A stretch of 5,108 bases of DNA from an uncultured Clostridia bacterium. Lineage in GTDB: Bacteria > Bacillota > Clostridia > Oscillospirales > CAG-272. Below, in pieces: positions 1-4,867 of this stretch. Positions within the stretch are counted from its first letter, which is position 1. Every line of letters starts with the position of its first letter. The stretch lies in NCBI GenBank assembly GCA_947627815.1, contig CANQXN010000131.1, forward strand, positions 1-5,108. The letters are read 5' to 3'. Below the pieces are notes generated by a model. It was given only the letters and a program-made list of their open reading frames with translations. It was not told where the DNA came from and made no database searches. The position numbers were made by a program, and so were the translations under genes.

Positions 1-2
1 TC

Positions 3-353
3 CGCCCGCAGGAAAATTCCGCCCATGTGGATACCGAATGGGCGGCGGTGCAGACCCTCACGGGGCAGGGCGTGATGGCGGCTTCCGACGCGACCTTCAC
101 CTTCAACGCTCAGCATTATTCCGCAAGACAACTCACCGAGACAAGACACGATTTTGAGCTGAAACGGGAAGCCTTTACCTATTTTTCGATCGATTATAAG
201 CAGTCGGGCTGCGGCTCCAATTCCTGCGGTCCGGCGCTTGCCGAAAAATACCGTCTGTCGGAAAAAGAGTTTGAGTTTTCCTTCACCCTCGCCCCTCTGG
301 ACACGAGCGAAACCGACTATTTCCGCAAAGCCGGCCTTGCCAAACAGTCCTGA
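3..353 (+). CDS. lacZ: Beta-galactosidase (GH2, LacZ type), C-terminal fragment
   Basis: This is the last 116 residues of a glycoside hydrolase family 2 beta-galactosidase, which hydrolyses lactose and other beta-galactosides in the cytoplasm. The reading frame is open to the left edge, so the gene starts outside the window; the GTG at 27 is internal. Recognition rests on the C-terminal 'small chain' beta-sandwich: a RPQEN segment at the edge (E. coli has PSENG), then FNAQHYSARQLTETRH (E. coli FNISRYSQQQLMETSH), then FSIDYKQSGCGSNSCGP, which matches the E. coli segment around GIGGDDSWSP. By that alignment, the residue matching E. coli Trp999 near the active site is Cys here. The product runs about 20 residues past the usual end (DTSETDYFRKAGLAKQS), so the tail may be altered. 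The catalytic glutamates lie upstream and cannot be seen. The family call is firm; the true substrate is inferred. Confidence 0.88.
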   Translation, partial: RPQENSAHVDTEWAAVQTLTGQGVMAASDATFTFNAQHYSARQLTETRHDFELKREAFTYFSIDYKQSGCGSNSCGPALAEKYRLSEKEFEFSFTLAPLDTSETDYFRKAGLAKQS

Positions 354-355
354 CC

Positions 356-501
356 GAGGCACGCTTTGCCGCCGGCGGGGATCCGACCTTTACAGACGGG
401 AAAGGGAAATTTATGCGGCAATCGAAACGCCCGAAGCCCTTCTTGATACTTTGCAAAATCTGGCGGCGAAAATGAAGAAAATTGCCGCGAAAGGAGAATA
501 A
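356..501 (+). pseudogene. Frameshifted tail of an unrecognised gene
   Basis: Between the lacZ stop and the next gene there is protein-like sequence split over two frames. Frame 2 reads EARFAAGGDPTFTDGKGKF (356-412). Frame 1 then continues EIYAAIETPEALLDTLQNLA and on to KMKKIAAKGE, with a TAA stop at 499-501. A single-base shift near the purine-rich stretch 398-412 would join them into one plausible C-terminus with an amphipathic helix at its end. No start codon with a ribosome binding site is visible, and no room remains for an N-terminus because lacZ ends at 353. The stop lies 1 nt before the ATG of the next gene, as in a translationally coupled operon. I do not recognise the family. It may be a deletion or frameshift remnant, a sequencing error, or chance. 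Confidence 0.35.
491..496 (+). promoter_or_regulatory. Ribosome binding site of the CMD/cupin gene
   Basis: AAGGAG lies 6 nt before the ATG at 503. This fixes the start at 503 rather than at the in-frame TTG at 482, which lies upstream of this site and has none of its own. Confidence 0.8.
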
Positions 502-502
502 C

Positions 503-1255
503 ATGAAAAAAATCACACAGGATGCGGGAAGAAAAGCGCTCGGGGAGTTTGCTCCTGACTTTGCGCACTATAACGACGATATTCTCTTCGGCGAAAATTG
601 GAACAATACCGACATCGACCACAAAACGCGCTGTATTGTTACGGTCGTCGCGCTGATGTCGTCGGGCATTACGGATAGTTCGCTCCAATACCATCTCGAA
701 AACGCCAAAAAAGCGGGCGTGACAAAAAAGGAGATCGCCGCGATCGTCACGCACGCCGGCTTTTATGTGGGCTGGCCCAAGGCGTGGGCGGTGTTCCATA
801 TGGCAAAGGAAGTCTGGGCGGAAGAGGGCGCCGACGATGCCAAGGCGGCGCACGAAAACGCGATGGTTTTCCCCATCGGCGCGCCCAACGACGGCTTCAA
901 GCAGTATTTCAGCGGCAGAAGCTACCTTGCGCCTCTCTCCAAAGAACAAGTCGGCATTTTCAATGTCACATTTGAACCCGGCTGCCGCAACAATTGGCAT
1001 GTTCATCACGCGACCAAGGGCGGCGGGCAGATCCTTGTCTGTGTCGCGGGGCGCGGCTGGTATCAGGAATGGGGCAAAGAGGCAATCGCGCTGAAACCGG
1101 GCGATGTCGTCAACATTCCCGCGGGCGTCAAGCATTGGCACGGCGCGGCAAAAGACAGCTGGTTTTCCCACCTTGCCGTCGAAGTCCCGGGAGAGGGCGG
1201 CTCGAACGAGTGGTTGGAACCCGTAGCAAGCGAAGCATACAACAAGCTGCCGTGA
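503..1255 (+). CDS. Carboxymuconolactone decarboxylase-like / cupin two-domain protein
   Basis: This 250-residue cytoplasmic protein has two fused domains. Residues about 20-105 form an all-helical carboxymuconolactone decarboxylase (AhpD-like) domain, seen in the run from RCIVTVVALMSSG through QYHLENAKKAGVTKKEI to THAGFYVGWPKAW. It lacks the CxxC of peroxidase-type AhpD, so it belongs to the non-thiol branch. Residues about 150-228 are a cupin barrel: motif 1 has G160, H166, H168 and Q176, and motif 2 has G200, P206, G208 and H211. The three histidines probably bind a metal; Gln176 stands where many cupins have Glu, and the spacing after H168 is long. Proteins of this layout are common in anaerobes, often beside flavodoxin or oxidoreductase genes, but their reaction is not firmly established. 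The gene appears intact, is preceded by a broken gene tail and followed by a flavodoxin-like tail. No promoter is seen; transcription probably comes from upstream. Confidence 0.88.
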   Translation: MKKITQDAGRKALGEFAPDFAHYNDDILFGENWNNTDIDHKTRCIVTVVALMSSGITDSSLQYHLENAKKAGVTKKEIAAIVTHAGFYVGWPKAWAVFHMAKEVWAEEGADDAKAAHENAMVFPIGAPNDGFKQYFSGRSYLAPLSKEQVGIFNVTFEPGCRNNWHVHHATKGGGQILVCVAGRGWYQEWGKEAIALKPGDVVNIPAGVKHWHGAAKDSWFSHLAVEVPGEGGSNEWLEPVASEAYNKLP

Positions 1256-1342
1256 GGCGCGACATGGCGTTCCGGCGGGCGGTTTTCGGGCGGCGCTACG
1301 CAAGAGGCCGTCGAGGCTTGGATCAACAGTTTGCAAGAGTGA
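1256..1342 (+). pseudogene. Possible flavodoxin C-terminal remnant
   Basis: Directly after the TGA of the CMD/cupin gene, and in the same frame, 28 codons read GATWRSGGRFSGG followed by ATQEAVEAWINSLQE, then a TGA at 1340-1342. The RFSGG...VEAWI.SL pattern resembles the end of Bacillota flavodoxins, which often accompany CMD/cupin genes. There is no start codon, ribosome binding site or FMN-binding N-terminus, so if it derives from a flavodoxin gene about four fifths has been lost. The resemblance is from memory of the family and could be chance. Read-through of the 1253 stop would fuse it to the cupin, but nothing suggests that this happens. Confidence 0.4.
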
Positions 1343-1360
1343 CCCTTTTTGAAGCAAAGA

Positions 1361-1392
1361 AAAAACAGCGAGGAAAAAACCTCGCTGTTTTT
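1361..1392. terminator. Bidirectional intrinsic terminator between convergent genes
   Basis: A perfect 13-bp inverted repeat, AAAAACAGCGAGG (1361-1373) and CCTCGCTGTTTTT (1380-1392), encloses an A6 loop. The T run follows the GC stem on both strands, so it can end the + strand operon and the - strand metalloprotease operon, whose stop is at 1413. It is the only strong terminator seen downstream of either. Confidence 0.92.
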
Positions 1393-1412
1393 GTGTCTGC
1401 GCCAAAGGGTTT

Positions 1413-2873
1413 TTACTGCCTCTCCGGCACCTGATCCGGGGGATAGAAGGTCAAAGTTCCTTCCAAATAGGCTTGCACATCCTCGTCCATCAGAATGATG
1501 ATGCCTTCCGGCGTTATATAACTGCCATTGACAGATACCTGTGTGGCCGACATGATGACAGGATAAAAACCGTCGCTCAGGTCAATAAGATAACCGCATG
1601 TCATACAGGTAGCATACCGTTTGCCGAAAGATGCTTGGGATGCCAGAATCGCATGTCTGCCGGTGCGAACGCCGCAAGCGCAATTCCGTCTGTGATATTG
1701 GTTGTCCACAGGCACATAGGGGGCGTGTTCCTCGTAGAAGGTATATTCCAAGCCGTTCACTTGATTGACACACTTGTGATACAAGGTGTCATAATCGGTC
1801 ACACTGTAATTTTGCTCAACAATCGAGTTAAACGGCGCAACATAGCGGCAATATTTGCATTTGTAGTAGTCTTTGTTCCCGTAGCTCGCGGTGGCGAACA
1901 TGTTTCCGCTTGAGAGGGCGTGGTTGCCGTTACAAGCGCCATAGGTGTTGTAAGAATAGCCGCTCAAATTTTTCACTTCTTTAACGCCGTTGCAGATCGT
2001 ACATACCAGCCGATATCTTCCGTTGGCTTGCTTTCCGCAATTCAGCCACTTATGATCGCTGTCGGTATGGAATCCTCTGGTGATCGCCACGCCTGCGATA
2101 TCCTTGTAGGTTATGTTGTAAGCTCTGTGGGACATATCCCCATAGCCCATCAGCACTTCCTCATGATGATCGGCACTGTTCTCTTCATGGTGGTACAGAC
2201 TGTCGGAATCGATATCAAATAAACCAAGTACATGCCCAAATTCATGAGCGCCATTTCTTTCTCTTACTAAATTGACGGTTGTTTGACTATAACCATTATG
2301 CACATAAAAGTAATCGACATTTACATACATTACAAGCTCAGAACAATGGTAATGATCTGATGCTTTGCTTTCTATTAGTTCTAAACCGCTCAGATAAGTT
2401 TCGGCAATAATATTAGCTTTTATGTAAGGGTATATAATTAAGTCATAATCCGTTTTGGTTCCTTCCACGATATTGATAACTTTGTGCTTTGTCACGATGT
2501 TGTTCTCGTCGTAAGAATAGAAATAGACATTATTCCATTTTTTCATGCTGTTGGCATAGGCATCTTTTATTTCTTGCGCGACCGAGGCCGATACATCCGT
2601 TGTCCATGTGTATGTACTATTTGGAGCAGTATCGGCAAAATAGTATTTTATGGTCTCTGTTTCGTGGCTGATATGATAATATGCAGCATTTTTGTAGAGT
2701 AAAACATACCACAGTTCATTCATGCCATCATTTAATTTGTCATCATCACATATATCATAATCAACATCTAACATCGCGGCGTGCGCAAAAATTTGAATGG
2801 CGCCGGAAAGTGCAATATTGACCATGAGAATCAAGGTCAAAACCAAAGAAATCCATCTTTTACGCAATTTCAT
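1413..2873 (-). CDS. Exported metzincin-type zinc metalloprotease with C-terminal Cys-pair repeats
   Basis: This 486-residue protein is predicted to be exported and to cleave proteins outside the cell. Residues 1-32 are a signal peptide: basic MKLRKR, a hydrophobic core, and an AHA/A cleavage site near 32. The catalytic core spans about 33-270. It carries HEFGHVLGLFD at 210-220, giving ligands H210 and H214, catalytic E211, and D220 as third ligand in place of the His common in matrixins, as in snapalysin-like enzymes. Met242 in LMGYG is the probable Met-turn, followed by a matrixin-like YKDIAGV. Residues 274-430 hold repeats with Cys pairs (C291/C294, C339/C342, C398/C400, C423/C426) and conserved HA and SYG/SFG positions, probably small zinc-ribbon or disulfide modules. 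The tail from 435 looks beta-rich. It starts at ATG with GGAGG 6 nt before it, and lies 13 bp after lipoprotein copy B as the last gene of the operon. The exact peptidase family is unsettled and the substrate unknown. Confidence 0.82.
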   Translation of the reverse strand: MKLRKRWISLVLTLILMVNIALSGAIQIFAHAAMLDVDYDICDDDKLNDGMNELWYVLLYKNAAYYHISHETETIKYYFADTAPNSTYTWTTDVSASVAQEIKDAYANSMKKWNNVYFYSYDENNIVTKHKVINIVEGTKTDYDLIIYPYIKANIIAETYLSGLELIESKASDHYHCSELVMYVNVDYFYVHNGYSQTTVNLVRERNGAHEFGHVLGLFDIDSDSLYHHEENSADHHEEVLMGYGDMSHRAYNITYKDIAGVAITRGFHTDSDHKWLNCGKQANGRYRLVCTICNGVKEVKNLSGYSYNTYGACNGNHALSSGNMFATASYGNKDYYKCKYCRYVAPFNSIVEQNYSVTDYDTLYHKCVNQVNGLEYTFYEEHAPYVPVDNQYHRRNCACGVRTGRHAILASQASFGKRYATCMTCGYLIDLSDGFYPVIMSATQVSVNGSYITPEGIIILMDEDVQAYLEGTLTFYPPDQVPERQ

Positions 2874-2878
2874 ATGTT

Positions 2879-2884
2879 ACCTCC
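2879..2884 (-). promoter_or_regulatory. Ribosome binding site of the metalloprotease, inside the duplicated junction
   Basis: On the - strand GGAGGT precedes the ATG at 2873 by 5-6 nt. The same junction sequence, from the TAA stop of one lipoprotein to the next ATG, recurs exactly 856 bp away before copy B, so both downstream genes have the same translation signal. Confidence 0.8.
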
Positions 2885-2886
2885 GA

Positions 2887-3729
2887 TTAATCTTTGATAC
2901 AATCAGCTAAATCTTCGATTGGTATCAGTCCGTAGAAATAGGTTCTTTCTTGCTCATTGACTAAGCTGGTAATGGAACATTTTCTCATGTGAGATGTCAA
3001 AATATCGCGATAAGCGCCGAAATCACGGTCGAGGTCGCTTCCGTCCGGATAAAGGGAATAAAGATATGCAACTATATAATATCGGTTGTTGACGGTTGTG
3101 CAGGGGAATGTTACCAAAATGTGATAATAAAGATCCATAGAATAATAAATTGTTTCATCGCTCGTTGAGCCATTCAAATAGTTTGAGCCATTCAACAAGA
3201 TGAAAGTTTCGTCAAAGGGAAGCGGGTCGGCGATGTTAAATCCTTCTTGAAAGTCCGGTGTAAAGCGCCGAAAATGCTCTACCTTGGGAACGGCGGCTTC
3301 TTTGTTCAAAAGATTGGTCACAAACGATGATTTGTTCATCTGGAACGCGACAATGAACTCTTTGTCTTTATAGGTTTCGCTGATGTCGTGAGCGTTTTCG
3401 AACTTGACCCAGGTGTACTTGTCGACACAGCAATGATCCCCTGTTTCATCATGGGGAGCGTCATAATAGGCTCCCACAAAATAGGAGGCTGCCGGCTCAA
3501 ATCTGATGTGCAGCGGTTGGCTTCCGTTTTTGATTTTGTCGATTCGGATGGCCACCGAATTGTCCGGCATATCGTGAAACACAAGAAAGTCGTGCAAATA
3601 GTCCACCAGCGCGCCGACAAGCGGATCTTGGCTTTGCAGTTCGACCGGGCGGTTTTCGTTCCCCGCGCACCCGGTCAGGCCGATAAAAACGAGCGAGCAG
3701 AGCAACAGAAGCGAAATTGCCTTTTTCAT
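2887..3729 (-). CDS. Hypothetical lipoprotein, copy B of a tandem pair
   Basis: This 280-residue protein is predicted to be a membrane-anchored lipoprotein on the outer face of the cytoplasmic membrane. Residues 1-20 are a short signal peptide ending in the lipobox LTGC, with Cys21 as the lipidated residue. The mature part has no transmembrane segment and no motif I recognise. It has a CC pair at 100-101, further Cys at 210, 251 and 277, and many aromatic residues (YYSMDLYYH, RYYIV). It is nearly identical to copy A just upstream. Compared with copy A it has a six-residue insertion around 178-183, creating a repeated LNGS, one residue fewer near 94, and a different segment at about 221-235. 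It starts at ATG 3729 with GGAGG 6 nt upstream. Its position between copy A and the metalloprotease suggests a shared job, but the function is unknown. Confidence 0.82.
   Translation of the reverse strand: MKKAISLLLLCSLVFIGLTGCAGNENRPVELQSQDPLVGALVDYLHDFLVFHDMPDNSVAIRIDKIKNGSQPLHIRFEPAASYFVGAYYDAPHDETGDHCCVDKYTWVKFENAHDISETYKDKEFIVAFQMNKSSFVTNLLNKEAAVPKVEHFRRFTPDFQEGFNIADPLPFDETFILLNGSNYLNGSTSDETIYYSMDLYYHILVTFPCTTVNNRYYIVAYLYSLYPDGSDLDRDFGAYRDILTSHMRKCSITSLVNEQERTYFYGLIPIEDLADCIKD
3165..3195 (-). repeat. 18-bp microduplication within lipoprotein copy B
   Basis: The 13-bp string TTGAGCCATTCAA occurs at 3165-3177 and again at 3183-3195, a period of 18. Copy A has it only once. The extra 18 bp add six residues in frame and give copy B two LNGS motifs, consistent with replication slippage. 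Confidence 0.8.
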
Positions 3730-4561
3730 ATGTTACCTCCGATTAATCTTTGATACAATCAGCTAAATCTTCGATTGGTATCAGTCCGTAGAAATAGGTT
3801 CTTTCTTGCTCATTGACTAAGCTGGTAATGGAACATTTTCTCATGTGAGATGTCAAAATATCGCGATAAGCGCCGAAATCACGGTAAGGATCGGAATCAG
3901 AACAATGCCCGTCCGAAAAAAGGATATAAAGATGTTCAACTATATAATATCGGTTGTTGACGGTTGTGCAGGGGAATGTTACCCAATCGTGATAATAAAG
4001 ATCCATAGAATAATAAATTGTTTCATCGCTCGTTGAGCCATTCAAATAGATAAAAGTTTCGTCAAAGGGAAGCGGGTCAGCGGTGTTGAATCCTTCATGA
4101 AATTCCGGTGTAAATTGCCGAAAATGCTCAAAGTTGGGAACGGCGGCTTCTTTGTTCAAAAGATTGGTCACAAACGACGATTTGTTCATCTGGAACGCAA
4201 CAATGAACTCTTTGTCTTTATAGGTTTCGCTGATGTCGTGAGCGTTTTCAAACTTGACCCAGGTGTACTTGTCGGCACAGCAATAATCCCCTGTTTCAGA
4301 TTCATGGGGAGCGTCATAATAGGCTCCCACAAAATAGGAGGCTGCCGGCTCAAATCTGATGTGCAGCGGTTGGCTTCCGTTTTTGATTTTGTCGATTCGG
4401 ATGGCCACCGAATTGTCCGGCATATCGTGAAACACAAGAAAGTCGTGCAAATAGTCCACCAGCGCGCCGACAAGCGGATCTTGGCTTTGCAGTTCGACCG
4501 GGCGGTTTTCGTTCCCCGCGCACCCGGTCAGGCCGATAAAAACGAGCGAGCAGAGCAACAG
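3724..4561 (-). repeat. Tandem gene duplication, upstream unit
   Basis: Partner of the 2868-3708 unit, in direct orientation. Identity stops abruptly about eight codons into the lipoprotein gene: the signal-peptide start differs (MKKFIALLLL here, MKKAISLLLL in copy B), and the sequences upstream of the start codon are unrelated. Confidence 0.92.
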
Positions 4562-4582
4562 CAGGGCGATAAATTTTTTCAT
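3743..4582 (-). CDS. Hypothetical lipoprotein, copy A of a tandem pair (first operon gene)
   Basis: This 279-residue predicted lipoprotein has signal peptide residues 1-20, lipobox LTGC and lipidated Cys21. Residues 21-93 of the two copies are the same. Copy A then differs at ESETGDYCCADK, in 150-176 (NFEHFRQFTPEFHEGFNTAD) and at about 215-233, where it has EHLYILFSDGHCSDSDPY and one extra Cys. No known domain is recognised; five or six Cys remain in the mature part. The start chosen is ATG at 4582, with GAGGA about 6 nt upstream. An in-frame TTG at 4600 would add MKRGTI, but those codons overlap the ribosome binding site, so it is rejected. The gene begins about 30 bp after a strong terminator hairpin on the same strand, so its expression probably depends on read-through. 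The function is unknown. Confidence 0.82.
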   Translation of the reverse strand: MKKFIALLLLCSLVFIGLTGCAGNENRPVELQSQDPLVGALVDYLHDFLVFHDMPDNSVAIRIDKIKNGSQPLHIRFEPAASYFVGAYYDAPHESETGDYCCADKYTWVKFENAHDISETYKDKEFIVAFQMNKSSFVTNLLNKEAAVPNFEHFRQFTPEFHEGFNTADPLPFDETFIYLNGSTSDETIYYSMDLYYHDWVTFPCTTVNNRYYIVEHLYILFSDGHCSDSDPYRDFGAYRDILTSHMRKCSITSLVNEQERTYFYGLIPIEDLADCIKD

Positions 4583-4613
4583 GATAGTTCCTCTTTTCAA
4601 AAGTATTTAAATT

Positions 4614-4655
4614 AAAAAAGCGCATAGATAGCCCGAACCGTTCTATCTATGCGCT
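4614..4655 (-). terminator. Intrinsic terminator/attenuator ahead of the lipoprotein operon
   Basis: The inverted repeat AGCGCATAGATAG (4619-4631) and CTATCTATGCGCT (4643-4655) is 13 bp and perfect, with an 11-nt loop. Read on the - strand, the stem is followed by a run of six T (4619-4614) and AT-rich sequence, the classical intrinsic terminator form. On the + strand no comparable T run follows, so it is directional. Only about 30 bp separate it from the copy A start codon, and about 12 bp after the T run the ribosome binding site begins. Confidence 0.82.
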
Positions 4656-4664
4656 ATCTATGCG
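4643..4664 (-). repeat. Two perfect 11-bp tandem repeats forming alternative 5' arms of the terminator
   Basis: CTATCTATGCG on the + strand occurs at 4643-4653 and directly again at 4654-4664. In the - strand RNA both copies lie 5' of the terminator loop, and either can pair with the single 3' arm at 4621-4631. The stop codon of the small leader ORF (4658-4660) lies in the first-transcribed copy. Confidence 0.85.
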
Positions 4665-4762
4665 CGTTTTGTGGTGAGTTTCAATTGTCCTCGTTTCCAT
4701 GGAAAGCGGCAGGTGAATCCCTGACAGGGCAGGGGGTAACGCTGTTTTTGCGTGATTTTCAT
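4658..4762 (-). CDS. 34-residue basic leader peptide or small protein
   Basis: A short ORF lies in the operon leader: MKITQKQRYPLPC, then QGFTCRFPWKRG, then QLKLTTKRA and a TAG stop. GGAGG (4770-4774 on the - strand) lies 7 nt before the ATG at 4762; an adjacent ATG at 4765 would add one Met but sits only 4 nt from it. The peptide has nine Lys/Arg, no Asp or Glu, two Cys (13 and 18) and one Trp. It has no signal peptide or membrane helix. It starts about 25 nt after the predicted transcription start, and its stop falls inside the 5' side of the terminator hairpin. It could be a regulatory leader peptide whose translation affects termination, or a free-standing small protein with its own promoter and terminator. 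I do not recognise a family. The ORF is supported by its signals, not by homology. Confidence 0.55.
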   Translation of the reverse strand: MKITQKQRYPLPCQGFTCRFPWKRGQLKLTTKRA

Positions 4763-4769
4763 CATAGCG

Positions 4770-4774
4770 CCTCC
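4770..4774 (-). promoter_or_regulatory. Ribosome binding site of the 34-codon ORF
   Basis: GGAGG on the - strand, 7 nt before ATG 4762 and 4 nt before ATG 4765. The spacing favours 4762. Confidence 0.65.
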
Positions 4775-4794
4775 GATATTTTATTTACCGATAT
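4773..4794 (-). repeat. Pair of 7-bp direct repeats at the predicted transcription start
   Basis: ATATCGG on the - strand occurs twice with a 15-bp period (4794-4788 and 4779-4773). The first is just downstream of the -10 and the second overlaps the ribosome binding site of the small ORF. It could be an operator or RNA-level site, but such short repeats can arise by chance. Confidence 0.3.
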
Positions 4795-4795
4795 C

Positions 4796-4824
4796 AGTGT
4801 ATCATAGCAGCGCCGTTTTGTCAA
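4796..4824 (-). promoter_or_regulatory. Sigma-A type promoter of the leader ORF and operon
   Basis: On the - strand a perfect -35 TTGACA (4824-4819) is followed by a 17-bp spacer and -10 TACACT (4801-4796), preceded by TGA, an extended -10. The start point would be near 4789, about 25 nt before the small ORF and about 205 nt before lipoprotein copy A. It is the best promoter seen upstream of the three-gene operon. Confidence 0.8.
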
Positions 4825-4867
4825 TGGTTTTTTGCTATTTTTCAGTTAACTTTACACAATAACTTTT

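Larger units (their letters stand above)
2868..3708 (-). repeat. Tandem gene duplication, downstream unit
   Basis: This unit repeats at 3724-4561. Read side by side, 2868-3029 matches 3724-3885 with no visible difference (162 bp, offset 856). Likewise 3449-3708 matches 4302-4561 (260 bp, offset 853). Between these blocks the copies differ by scattered substitutions and several in-frame indels. The unit includes the intergenic junction and ribosome binding site. Confidence 0.92.

Noticed and set aside
317..1405. Long - strand reading frame of 362 codons opposite the CMD/cupin gene
   Set aside because: It lies antisense to a well-recognised gene, its protein looks like no family, it crosses the terminator, and it is a codon-bias shadow of GC-rich coding sequence.
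4583..4600. TTG start at 4600 for lipoprotein copy A
   Set aside because: The added codons contain the ribosome binding site itself, and they would place six extra residues before a normal signal peptide.
4097..4615. + strand frames opposite the two lipoprotein genes
   Set aside because: They recur in both copies only because the DNA is duplicated; they have no ribosome binding site and give no plausible protein.
4715..4735. Short palindrome CCCTGACAGGG as a hairpin
   Set aside because: The central loop would be one base; it lies inside the small ORF and has no supporting T run.
4680..4745. + strand resemblance to part of a cobalamin riboswitch (AGGTGAATCCCTGACAGGG and GGTAACG)
   Set aside because: Only scattered words match, no B12-box was found, and no + strand gene follows it in the window.
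4835..4866. Possible terminator for the right-edge gene (AGTTA...TAACT)
   Set aside because: The stem is about five AT-rich pairs with no convincing T run after it, too weak to call.
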